From Paenibacillus sp. SY21-1 (lineage in GTDB: Bacteria; Bacillota; Bacilli; Paenibacillales; Paenibacillaceae): a DNA stretch of 64,000 nucleotides. This document shows, in pieces, positions 8,388 to 15,221 of the stretch. The position numbers were made by a program, and so were the translations under genes. Below the pieces are notes generated by a model that saw nothing but the letters and a program-made list of their open reading frames with translations, did not search any database and was not told the origin of the DNA. Within the stretch, counting starts at the first letter, position 1; each line of letters begins with the position of its first letter. The stretch spans positions 54,040 to 118,039 of the forward strand of contig NZ_STGF01000024.1 of the NCBI RefSeq assembly GCF_005222705.1. Reading direction: 5' to 3'.

Positions 8388-9728
8388 TTAGCCCAGCTGG
8401 CTTTTGACCACGCTTGCGATTTGCTCGACGTAAGCTTCAACCTGCTCTTTGTCCGGCCCTTCGGCCATAACGCGGATCAGCGATTCCGTGCCCGATGGGC
8501 GAACCAGCACGCGTCCATTATCTCCCAGCTCAGCCTCTACCTGCCTTACAGCCGCTTCAATTGCCGTATTGCCCTGGTAAAGGCTTTTGTCGGCCACTCG
8601 AACATTGACCAGCTTTTGCGGATATTTGCGCATAAGCCCTTTGAGCTCGCTCAGCTTCTTGCCGGAGGCTGCCAACGTATCCACAAGCTGCAATGCCGTA
8701 AGAATGCCGTCGCCCGTCGTAATATGATCGAGAAAAATAACATGCCCCGACTGTTCGCCGCCCAGATTGAAGCCGCCGCGTCGCATTTCCTCCATCACGT
8801 AGCGGTCGCCTACTGCCGTCTGCGCGGCTTTCAGCCCAAGCTGCTCTGTGCCCTTGAAGAAGCCGATGTTGGCCATAACCGTTGTGACGATCGTATCCTG
8901 GTTCAGCTTGCCGGCGCGTTTCATTGCATCGCCAATAATGCAGAGAATGAAATCGCCATCTACCTCTTCTCCATTCTCATCAATCGCGATAAGCCGGTCG
9001 GCGTCGCCGTCGAACGACAAACCGAGGTCGGCGCCGACAGCCAGCACCTGCTCGCGCAAATATTCCGGATGCGTCGAACCGACGCCCGCGTTAATGTTCA
9101 AGCCGTCAGGCTCGGCGCCAACCGTAACGATATCCGCGCCAAGCTCGCGAAAAATCGCCGGAGCCAGCTCGTAGGCCGCGCCGTTTGCGCAATCGAGCAC
9201 TATTTTAAGACCGTTGAACTCGCCCTTGATCGTCGTCCGCAAATAATCGAGATAACGCTGCTTCGCGCCTTCATCGCTGGTCACGGTGCCGATGCTTCCG
9301 CCCTCCGGTCGAGGGAGCGAATCCGTCACATCATCGATTAAACGCTCGATTTCGAGCTCCGTATCATCGGACAGCTTAAATCCGTCGCCGGCAAAAAACT
9401 TAATGCCGTTATCCTCCACAGGATTATGCGAAGCTGAAATCATAACACCGGCATCAGCGCCAAGCGCTTTGGTCGTGTAAGCGACTGCAGGAGTCGACAC
9501 GACACCAAGTCGTACGACGCTTGCGCCAATCGACAGCAAGCCTGCAATCAGCGCAGCTTCCAGCATAGGCCCGGAAATTCTTGTATCAAGGCCGATTACG
9601 ACCTTTGGCTTCTGTGCCGTTCTCGTCAGCACGTAGCCGCCGCAGCGGCCAATTTTATAAGCAAGCTCCGGCGTAAGCTCACGATTGGCTACGCCGCGCA
9701 CACCGTCTGTTCCGAAATATTTCCCCAT
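8388..9728 (-). CDS. glmM: Phosphoglucosamine mutase
   Basis: GlmM interconverts glucosamine-6-phosphate and glucosamine-1-phosphate, the second step to UDP-GlcNAc. Its 446 residues match the usual size. It opens with MGKYFGTDGVRGVAN. The phosphoserine loop is visible as GVMISASHNPVEDNGIK near residue 100, the metal-binding loop as SFDGDADRLIAID near 240, the sugar-binding loop as GGEQSGHVIF near 325, and the C-terminal phosphate-binding RPSGTESLIRVMAEG near 410. AAAGGAG lies upstream of the ATG. It follows cdaR by 56 bp, the conserved cdaA-cdaR-glmM order; in related bacteria GlmM also binds and inhibits the diadenylate cyclase CdaA. Confidence 0.98.
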   Translation of the reverse strand: MGKYFGTDGVRGVANRELTPELAYKIGRCGGYVLTRTAQKPKVVIGLDTRISGPMLEAALIAGLLSIGASVVRLGVVSTPAVAYTTKALGADAGVMISASHNPVEDNGIKFFAGDGFKLSDDTELEIERLIDDVTDSLPRPEGGSIGTVTSDEGAKQRYLDYLRTTIKGEFNGLKIVLDCANGAAYELAPAIFRELGADIVTVGAEPDGLNINAGVGSTHPEYLREQVLAVGADLGLSFDGDADRLIAIDENGEEVDGDFILCIIGDAMKRAGKLNQDTIVTTVMANIGFFKGTEQLGLKAAQTAVGDRYVMEEMRRGGFNLGGEQSGHVIFLDHITTGDGILTALQLVDTLAASGKKLSELKGLMRKYPQKLVNVRVADKSLYQGNTAIEAAVRQVEAELGDNGRVLVRPSGTESLIRVMAEGPDKEQVEAYVEQIASVVKSQLG

Positions 9729-9784
9729 TGGTTCAAATGCTCCTTTGTCATCAGTTCGTTAGCTGGTTCTCTCTCTCATAAATA

Positions 9785-11182
9785 TTACGAAGGCGGTGTA
9801 TTGGTGTTAGAATTTCCAGAGCCGCTGCCTGGGTCACTGTCCGGGTCATCCGGAGCGTCGGTAGCTCCCCCCGGCTCCGTCGTCGGGGTAGCCGACACTT
9901 CCTCTGCGTCTTCGTCATTGCCGCTGCCGGCTGTTTCATCGACAGTCAGCTTAACGGTCGCCGTGAGCTTCTCTCCGTCCTCAAGCACGATGTCGACATA
10001 TTCAGGAACATCGACAACGAGAGGTACGGTATGCTCCCCGGCAGCCAGTCCCTCCAGATTGACGCTTAATCGGATATCCGAGGACTGCAGCTTGGAGAGC
10101 ACCGTCGCCGCACCGCTCACCGTCAACGTGTATTTGCCTTCCGCCGGCGTGCTGATTACTGCGTTTGAGCCAGTGCTCACGCCCTCAATATGAATAGGCA
10201 AGCCGCTAAAGGTGCGAGTCACAATTGGCGCGACAACGACCTCAACCGCTACCTCGACGGGCTCTACGCTTTTTAGACCGTTGACAGCCGGTGTCGCAAC
10301 TTGCACGCTGCCTGACTGCTTTACTTTCGACAAGTCCAGTACGGCTCCATCATACACTTGCAGCTCATCCAGCGTCTGCTGCTCGCCATAGACGGTGACC
10401 GTTTCGACTGCCGGCTTTACGGAAACAAGGCTTAAATGATCCGGCAGCTTGCCTGAATAGCCAAGCTGCAGCGGCAGCGATTTGAAAGGCGGCGTTACCT
10501 TCACCTCGACCTGAGCCGTTTCCGGCGATACGATCGCATTGTCCATTTCAATGCCGTCTGTATCAAAAACGATGATTTTCGCCTTTTTGTTCACAACTGT
10601 TTTGTCCGCTCCATCGATATTAACCGTTGCCGCAACGGAACCGACCCGTCCCATGTCATCCTTCGGCAGCGTAACCTCCACCTTGCTCGAGGCTGCAACC
10701 ACTGTAGGAGCTGCGGCATGATATCCGGCGGCAGGCTCGCCCGTCTTCGTTACCTGCAGGTCAAAGGATTGGGTAACGATCTCCTCTATTTGAACCGTCA
10801 CGATATTCGGCGACATCTGGACCAGTGTAATGCCTTTAGGCATTTTCTTGACCTTCAGCGGCAGCTCCTGAATGCCTGGCTTGGCATCCTTCAAATCGAC
10901 CATCACCACATAATCTTCGTCGGATGAGGCACGTTTTAAGTCAGTCAGCCTTCCTTGCACGTCAAGCCTGACGACCGTCGGCTCCATCGCAGACAGCAGA
11001 TACTTATCTTCGTCTAGCCCGTCCGCAACGATGACAGAGGCCTCGATCGTTTTTGTATCGATGCTCGTAGCAGTCGTCTGGCCTGGCGTTTCCAGCTCGA
11101 TATGGACGATGACCCAAACAAACAGCCCGAGTATAACGGAAATAATTTTCAGCGCAGTTGGATGATTCAGCCACTTATCCAT
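9785..11182 (-). CDS. cdaR: CdaA regulatory protein, YbbR domain
   Basis: This is a membrane-anchored extracytoplasmic regulator of the diadenylate cyclase CdaA. MDKWLNHPTALKIISVILG starts a single N-terminal transmembrane helix (GLFVWVIVHIE), followed by consecutive YbbR beta repeats (for example TGEPAAGYHAAAPTVVAASS and SGKLPDHLSLVSVKPAVETV) to about residue 410. The tail is low-complexity Gly/Ser/Asp/Thr/Pro. I chose the ATG at 11182 because a perfect AAAGGAGG sits five bases before it and the protein then begins like known CdaR proteins; an upstream in-frame codon at 11218 would add 12 residues inside cdaA. It overlaps the end of cdaA by 8 bp, implying translational coupling. Confidence 0.93.
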   Translation of the reverse strand: MDKWLNHPTALKIISVILGLFVWVIVHIELETPGQTTATSIDTKTIEASVIVADGLDEDKYLLSAMEPTVVRLDVQGRLTDLKRASSDEDYVVMVDLKDAKPGIQELPLKVKKMPKGITLVQMSPNIVTVQIEEIVTQSFDLQVTKTGEPAAGYHAAAPTVVAASSKVEVTLPKDDMGRVGSVAATVNIDGADKTVVNKKAKIIVFDTDGIEMDNAIVSPETAQVEVKVTPPFKSLPLQLGYSGKLPDHLSLVSVKPAVETVTVYGEQQTLDELQVYDGAVLDLSKVKQSGSVQVATPAVNGLKSVEPVEVAVEVVVAPIVTRTFSGLPIHIEGVSTGSNAVISTPAEGKYTLTVSGAATVLSKLQSSDIRLSVNLEGLAAGEHTVPLVVDVPEYVDIVLEDGEKLTATVKLTVDETAGSGNDEDAEEVSATPTTEPGGATDAPDDPDSDPGSGSGNSNTNTPPS

Positions 11183-12017
11183 TTCCGCCTCCTTTCCGCT
11201 TCCACAGCGAAGATACACTGGCGCCTTCCTTGGCGCGTCCGGCTGTCTTCGGTGTAAGCTCGTCGAAAAGCTTGGAGATCAGCGATTCCTCATTAATGTC
11301 GCGAACGATCATGCCGCCAAGCGACAGCGATATTTGTCCCGTCTCCTCCGAAACGGTAACCGATACCGCATCCGTCACCTCGCTGACGCCAATAGCGGCG
11401 CGGTGACGTGTTCCAAGCTCCTTGCTGATAAATGGATTCTCCGACAGAGGCAAATAACAGCCCGCGGCCATAATCTGTTCTCCGCGTATAATGACCGCCC
11501 CATCATGCAAAGGCGCATTCGGCGTAAAAATATTAATAAGCAGCTCAGACGTAATCTTCGACTCCATCCGTACGCCCGATTCTACAAGCTCCGTCAAGCC
11601 GGTGCTGCGCTCGAACACGATTAAGGCACCGATTTTACGCTCCGCCATATACCTTACAGCCTTGATAACGTCGTCAATCTGTTCGCTCATCGCATCCCGC
11701 TCCATCGTGAACGATCGCGAGAACAGCTTGCCGCGGCCAAGCTGCTCCAAGGCGCGCCTCAGCTCCGGCTGAAAAATAATCAGCACAGTCAGAATTCCGA
11801 GCGGGAACAGCTGATTGATGAGCCATTTCAATGTATACAAATTAAACCAGGTGCTCAGCGCCCAAACCGCGACCAGGAGGAAAATTCCTTTCAGCAGCTG
11901 TACCGCCCGCGTGCCTCGCACGAGCAAAATCATTTGGTAAATTAAATAGCTCACGATGCCGACATCGATAGCATCCTTCACATAGTCATGCCAAGTCAAG
12001 TCTGTAAAATAACTCAT
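11175..12017 (-). CDS. cdaA: Diadenylate cyclase CdaA
   Basis: It makes c-di-AMP from two ATP at the membrane, controlling potassium and osmolyte balance and cell-wall homeostasis. Three N-terminal transmembrane segments (VGIVSYLIYQMILLV, GIFLLVAVWALSTWF, LFPLGILTVLIIF) are followed by the DAC domain with the catalytic DGA motif (APLHDGAVIIRG) and the RHR motif (GTRHRAAIGVSE). The ATG at 12017 (MSYFTDLTWHDYVKDAIDVG) gives a start aligned with known CdaA proteins; a GTG at 12059 would add 14 residues and is less likely. The length is 280 residues. It is followed by overlapping cdaR and then glmM. Confidence 0.95.
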   Translation of the reverse strand: MSYFTDLTWHDYVKDAIDVGIVSYLIYQMILLVRGTRAVQLLKGIFLLVAVWALSTWFNLYTLKWLINQLFPLGILTVLIIFQPELRRALEQLGRGKLFSRSFTMERDAMSEQIDDVIKAVRYMAERKIGALIVFERSTGLTELVESGVRMESKITSELLINIFTPNAPLHDGAVIIRGEQIMAAGCYLPLSENPFISKELGTRHRAAIGVSEVTDAVSVTVSEETGQISLSLGGMIVRDINEESLISKLFDELTPKTAGRAKEGASVSSLWKRKGGGNG

Positions 12018-12125
12018 ATGCCAACCCCCAACAGCGCTCGCGTACCGCTTGTCCGGCACGGCCTCTGCGGTATGCGCTTATATCCAACTTTATTATTTTC
12101 TATATATGGGATCGGAAACCCTTTT

Positions 12126-12174
12126 TTTCAAGCGTAAACGGCTTAGGTTAGCTTGGAGTATCCAAAGCTCCCGT
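12126..12174. repeat. 49-bp direct repeat, copy 1
   Basis: Begins TTTCAAGCGTAAACGG and includes GGCTTAGGTTAGCTTGGAGT; a near-identical copy lies 99 bp further on (12225-12273). The right half contains a small inverted repeat (CTTGGAGTATCCAAAG). It is upstream of cdaA. Confidence 0.85.
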
Positions 12175-12224
12175 TTCGCGTAGAAATCCGAGTCGTCGTA
12201 GACATTACTCTAAAGACACTTGGA

Positions 12225-12273
12225 TTTCAAGCGTAAACGGCTTAGGTTAGTTTGGAGTAACCAAAGCTCTCGT
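12225..12273. repeat. 49-bp direct repeat, copy 2
   Basis: Second copy of the 12126-12174 repeat, differing at a few positions (TTTGGAGTAACCAAAG here). The differences mostly keep the internal inverted repeat pairing. Confidence 0.85.
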
Positions 12274-12311
12274 GCTATTTATAGTTGTCAAACTTATACT
12301 TTCTTATATTC

Positions 12312-12341
12312 TAAAAAAAATACCTCCCTGAACAGGGAGGC
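12312..12341 (-). terminator. Intrinsic terminator after rsiW
   Basis: On the minus strand CCTCCCTG, a TTCA loop, GGGAGG and TATTTTTTTT follow the rsiW stop codon directly. cdaA transcription therefore needs read-through or a promoter in 12020-12310. Confidence 0.88.
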
Positions 12342-12349
12342 TTGCAGCT

Positions 12350-12988
12350 TCAGCGCGGATTGCCGCCAAACGTCTGTGTCACCTTATACCAGAACCAATC
12401 GAGCGCTTGGTCGATTGTTCTGCTCTGGCCGGCAATATGAGCGGTAGACGCCAAAACCAGGGAGCCATCGATAACCGTTACGTCGCCATCGATTTCACCC
12501 TTCACATCCGCAATGCCGTTTTCAACCGTCAAGCTGCCGGTTAAATGCACGCCTTCCGGCACAATAACCGTATTGCCTTCTATGATGACTTGCTGAAGAT
12601 CCTCGCCGGACACGACCAGCTTGGTATCCTCTTCCCACATCGTAAAAAAACTTCCAAGCATCACGAGCGCGAATACGGCTGCCGCCGTTAAGCCCGGATA
12701 CTTGTAAATAAATTTGACGATGCCTTTGCGCTCGCGGTTCTTCTGCTGCGGAATCTGCTGCATAATCTTGTCCGTAAGCTTCTCCGAAGCTTCATGGCTA
12801 TAGCCCGCGGTCGATCCCATCGCTTCCATCGTCTGAAACGCAGCAGCGTCCGTCTGCTGAAGCTGATCGAAGCGGCTGCGGCAAGCCGGACAGGAAAGCA
12901 AATGGGCTTTGAGCGTAACGATATCCTCGCGTGGCAGCTCGCCGTCCAAATAGTCATGCATCCATACGATGGCGACGTTGCATTTCAT
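12350..12988 (-). CDS. rsiW: Anti-sigma-W factor with zinc-finger (zf-HC2) domain
   Basis: It holds SigW inactive at the membrane until envelope stress triggers its proteolysis. The N-terminal 212-residue protein starts MKCNVAIVWMHDYLDGELPRED and carries the zinc-binding HLLSCPAC motif (HxxxCxxC) near residue 32. A single transmembrane helix (GLTAAAVFALVMLGSFFTMW) lies near residue 95-115. The outside domain (VEGNTVIVPEGVHLTGSL...) looks like a short bactofilin-like beta repeat. AAAGGA is nine bases before the ATG. It follows sigW by 89 bp, the canonical sigma/anti-sigma order. Confidence 0.93.
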   Translation of the reverse strand: MKCNVAIVWMHDYLDGELPREDIVTLKAHLLSCPACRSRFDQLQQTDAAAFQTMEAMGSTAGYSHEASEKLTDKIMQQIPQQKNRERKGIVKFIYKYPGLTAAAVFALVMLGSFFTMWEEDTKLVVSGEDLQQVIIEGNTVIVPEGVHLTGSLTVENGIADVKGEIDGDVTVIDGSLVLASTAHIAGQSRTIDQALDWFWYKVTQTFGGNPR

Positions 12989-13077
12989 AGCAGCCAGTCC
13001 TTTCTTTCACTTGCTCGCGCATAAATTTTTCTCGTTATTAGGATACGTTACGAGTCAAAAGGATGTTTCAATTTTTT

Positions 13078-13644
13078 TTATAATTTATGTTCTAACTTTT
13101 TCCGAAGGAATTCCCTTCCTCTATGTACGCGAGTTTTAATTGTAGTTACCGGCATACCCAGCACATCGCCAATCTCCTGCAATGATAAATCCTGCATATA
13201 CCGCAGCGTCATGACCGATTTATACTTCGGCGGCAGCGAAGCGATCGCTCCGTGAATAATTCGCTGCGTATCCGACAGCAGCAGCTCGGATTCAGGCGTG
13301 CGATTGTCGCTTGGGATCATGGAATAGCCGTCCAAGCCTTCATGCTCCGACGATTCCGCATCCAGCGAATAAGTAGGCTTGCGCTTGCGCAGCCGATCTA
13401 TGCATAAATTGGTCGCTATACGATAGATCCATGTTGAGAACTTCAAGGAATCGTCATAGCGGTCGAGATTTTTGTATACGCGCAGAAAGGCGTCCTGCAC
13501 AACATCCTCAGCCTCTTGCCGGCTGCTGAGCATGCGATAAGCCATGTGAAACAGTTTATCCTGATACAAGTCGACCAGCTCCGCAAATGCCTGCTGATCC
13601 CCTTTAAGCGCCAGCTTTGCAAGGCGTGGCTCAAGTACGTTCAC
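13078..13644 (-). CDS. sigW: ECF RNA polymerase sigma factor SigW
   Basis: This extracytoplasmic-function sigma factor directs the response to cell-envelope stress and antimicrobial peptides. Region 2 is visible in AFAELVDLYQDKLFHMAYRM, EAEDVVQDAFLRVYKN and KFSTWIYRIATNLCIDRLRKRKP. Region 4 is visible in LPPKYKSVMTLRYMQDLSL and GMPVTTIKTRVHRGREFLRKKL. The DAESSEHEGLDGYSMIP linker resembles that of SigW. GTG at 13644 is the likely start because GGAGGAG lies five bases upstream; a further in-frame ATG at 13674 has no such site. The length is then 188 residues. It heads the sigW-rsiW pair and a good sigma-A promoter lies upstream. Confidence 0.95.
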   Translation of the reverse strand: MNVLEPRLAKLALKGDQQAFAELVDLYQDKLFHMAYRMLSSRQEAEDVVQDAFLRVYKNLDRYDDSLKFSTWIYRIATNLCIDRLRKRKPTYSLDAESSEHEGLDGYSMIPSDNRTPESELLLSDTQRIIHGAIASLPPKYKSVMTLRYMQDLSLQEIGDVLGMPVTTIKTRVHRGREFLRKKLEHKL

Positions 13645-13691
13645 CTTGTCTCCTCCAAACCATCCGTTCATCATTCCAAGCGTTTCAAACC

Positions 13692-13720
13692 ATTATAAAC
13701 GTTTGAAGCGGACAGGGCAA
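13692..13720 (-). promoter_or_regulatory. Sigma-A-type promoter of sigW, overlapped by an inverted repeat
   Basis: On the minus strand TTGCCC and TATAAT are 17 bases apart. The -10 sits inside an imperfect inverted repeat, CGCTTCAAAC ... GTTTGAAACG. A TGAAAC that could serve as a SigW -35 follows, but no CGTA was found at the right distance, so autoregulation is not shown. Confidence 0.6.
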
Positions 13721-13903
13721 TCGACCTAAGGCTAGGTATCCGGTCGACCAGCGTCTAAATCTTTGCGCCTGCGGACGGAGAAGACTTCATCAAGCGCAAA
13801 TAGCAAGGCTGGTCGCAGCGATGGTTCGCCGCATCCAGCCTTGCCGCCTGCGAGCCCCGTTCAGCGGAAGCAGCGAACGCTTCCTGCTGCGCAGGGGCCT
13901 GTT

Positions 13904-15007
13904 TTACAATGAATTGGTTTTAAGCTTAGGCAGCGCCTCTTGAATCGTTGACGTCGGAATGGCAAACCCGATACCCTGCGCTTCGGAATTGACCGCTGTA
14001 TTGATGCCGATTACCTCGCCCTTCTCGTTCAACAACGGACCGCCCGAGTTGCCGGGATTAATCGATGCGTCGGTTTGCAGCAAATGCTGGTACTCATGCT
14101 CGCCGTTCTCTTCGTCCATGATCGTAATCGGGCGTTCCTTGGCGCTTAATACGCCCATCGTCAGCGTTTGATCAAAGCCAAGCGGATTGCCGATCGCCAT
14201 TACCCAATCGCCAATTCTCGTATCGTCGGAGTTGCCGAGCTTCAGTGAAGGAAACGCTTTGCCGTCAGGGCTTTCCACCTTGAGCACAGCGAGATCCAGC
14301 TCGTAGCTCGAACCCACTACCTGCGCCGTCAGCGGCTCATCATAGCCCTGCACCGTCACCTTTACCTCCTTGGCGTCAGCGATAACATGCTCATTGGTCA
14401 GAATATAGCCGTTTGATTCAAAAAAGAATCCTGTGCCCGAGCCCGCCAATTGAAGCTCCGAGCTTTGCTCTTGCTGCTGTGGCTGCTGCTGCTGACCGCG
14501 TCCGCCGAAGAACTGTCTGAACACCGAATCGTCGAACATCGAGTTCGCGCGCTGCGGCTCGGCGTAATTTTCGATTTTGACGACAGCCGGGCTCGCTTGG
14601 GCGTACACCGAGGCGATATCCTCGCTCGTATTGAGCGAGGCCGTTTGGACGCCGGAGGCTTGACCCGCGGAGCTGCCAGCCTGCTCGACGATGGCATCTG
14701 TACCGCCGCTGAATAAATTATTTTTATCTGCCATGTAGGAAAAGCCTCCGATTACCGCAGCGCCGATCATAAACGAAGCGAGCATCGCCCGTGCCGATCC
14801 GCCTCTGCGTTTCGAACGCTTGCCGCCTCCAGAAGCATTCATTAAATCCATATGCATACCAAGCTCTCTTTCATAGGAGCCGCGAAGATCGTTCACCGAT
14901 TTGGTAGAATCGTAGACATATGTTGTTTTTCCTCCGCTTTGTGAATCGGAAGTTGTATGGGAGCGCGTATAAGTATCGTTCATATCCGGGCGTTTGTTGT
15001 CATTCAT
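13904..15007 (-). CDS. Membrane-anchored HtrA-type serine protease lacking a PDZ domain
   Basis: This is a trypsin-like S1C protease expected to degrade damaged proteins outside the membrane. After a charged, Ser/Thr-rich cytoplasmic head there is one transmembrane segment (AMLASFMIGAAVIGGFSYMA, residues about 68-88), then a Ser/Gln-rich linker and the protease domain. The catalytic triad is visible: His in LTNEHVIADAKE, Asp in SYELDLAVLKV, Ser in NPGNSGGPLLN. Typical Bacillus HtrA-family proteins go on to a PDZ domain, but this one stops at residue 367 shortly after GIGFAIPTSTIQEALPKLK, with a clean TAA and no sign of a frameshift. The loss of PDZ suggests no PDZ-mediated substrate capture. 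Start is the ATG at 15007 or 14983. Confidence 0.88.
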   Translation of the reverse strand: MNDNKRPDMNDTYTRSHTTSDSQSGGKTTYVYDSTKSVNDLRGSYERELGMHMDLMNASGGGKRSKRRGGSARAMLASFMIGAAVIGGFSYMADKNNLFSGGTDAIVEQAGSSAGQASGVQTASLNTSEDIASVYAQASPAVVKIENYAEPQRANSMFDDSVFRQFFGGRGQQQQPQQQEQSSELQLAGSGTGFFFESNGYILTNEHVIADAKEVKVTVQGYDEPLTAQVVGSSYELDLAVLKVESPDGKAFPSLKLGNSDDTRIGDWVMAIGNPLGFDQTLTMGVLSAKERPITIMDEENGEHEYQHLLQTDASINPGNSGGPLLNEKGEVIGINTAVNSEAQGIGFAIPTSTIQEALPKLKTNSL

Positions 15008-15131
15008 TCACTATCATCCTCTCAAGTAGGTTTCTCATTCCCTATGTGTCTATCATGAAGGATGTACCTTAAACGAATCTTAAGGGGAATATAAAGGAAC
15101 ATAAGAAATTGCAGCCCCTCATACGTGAAAT

Positions 15132-15180
15132 AAAAAAAACCTTCGACTCCTGCCGAAGCTTTCGGCAAGAAGTACGAAGG
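15132..15180 (-). terminator. Intrinsic terminator after ppc
   Basis: On the minus strand a long hairpin (CCTTCGTACTTCTTGCCGAA ... CGGCAGGAGTCGAAGG) is followed by TTTTTTTT. Confidence 0.9.
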
Positions 15181-15221
15181 TTGGATTTTATCTTATTCAG
15201 TTGCTTTTAACGCCGTTAACC

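Noticed and set aside
8322..9341. 339-codon plus-strand frame
   Set aside because: Antisense shadow of glmM with no start signal.
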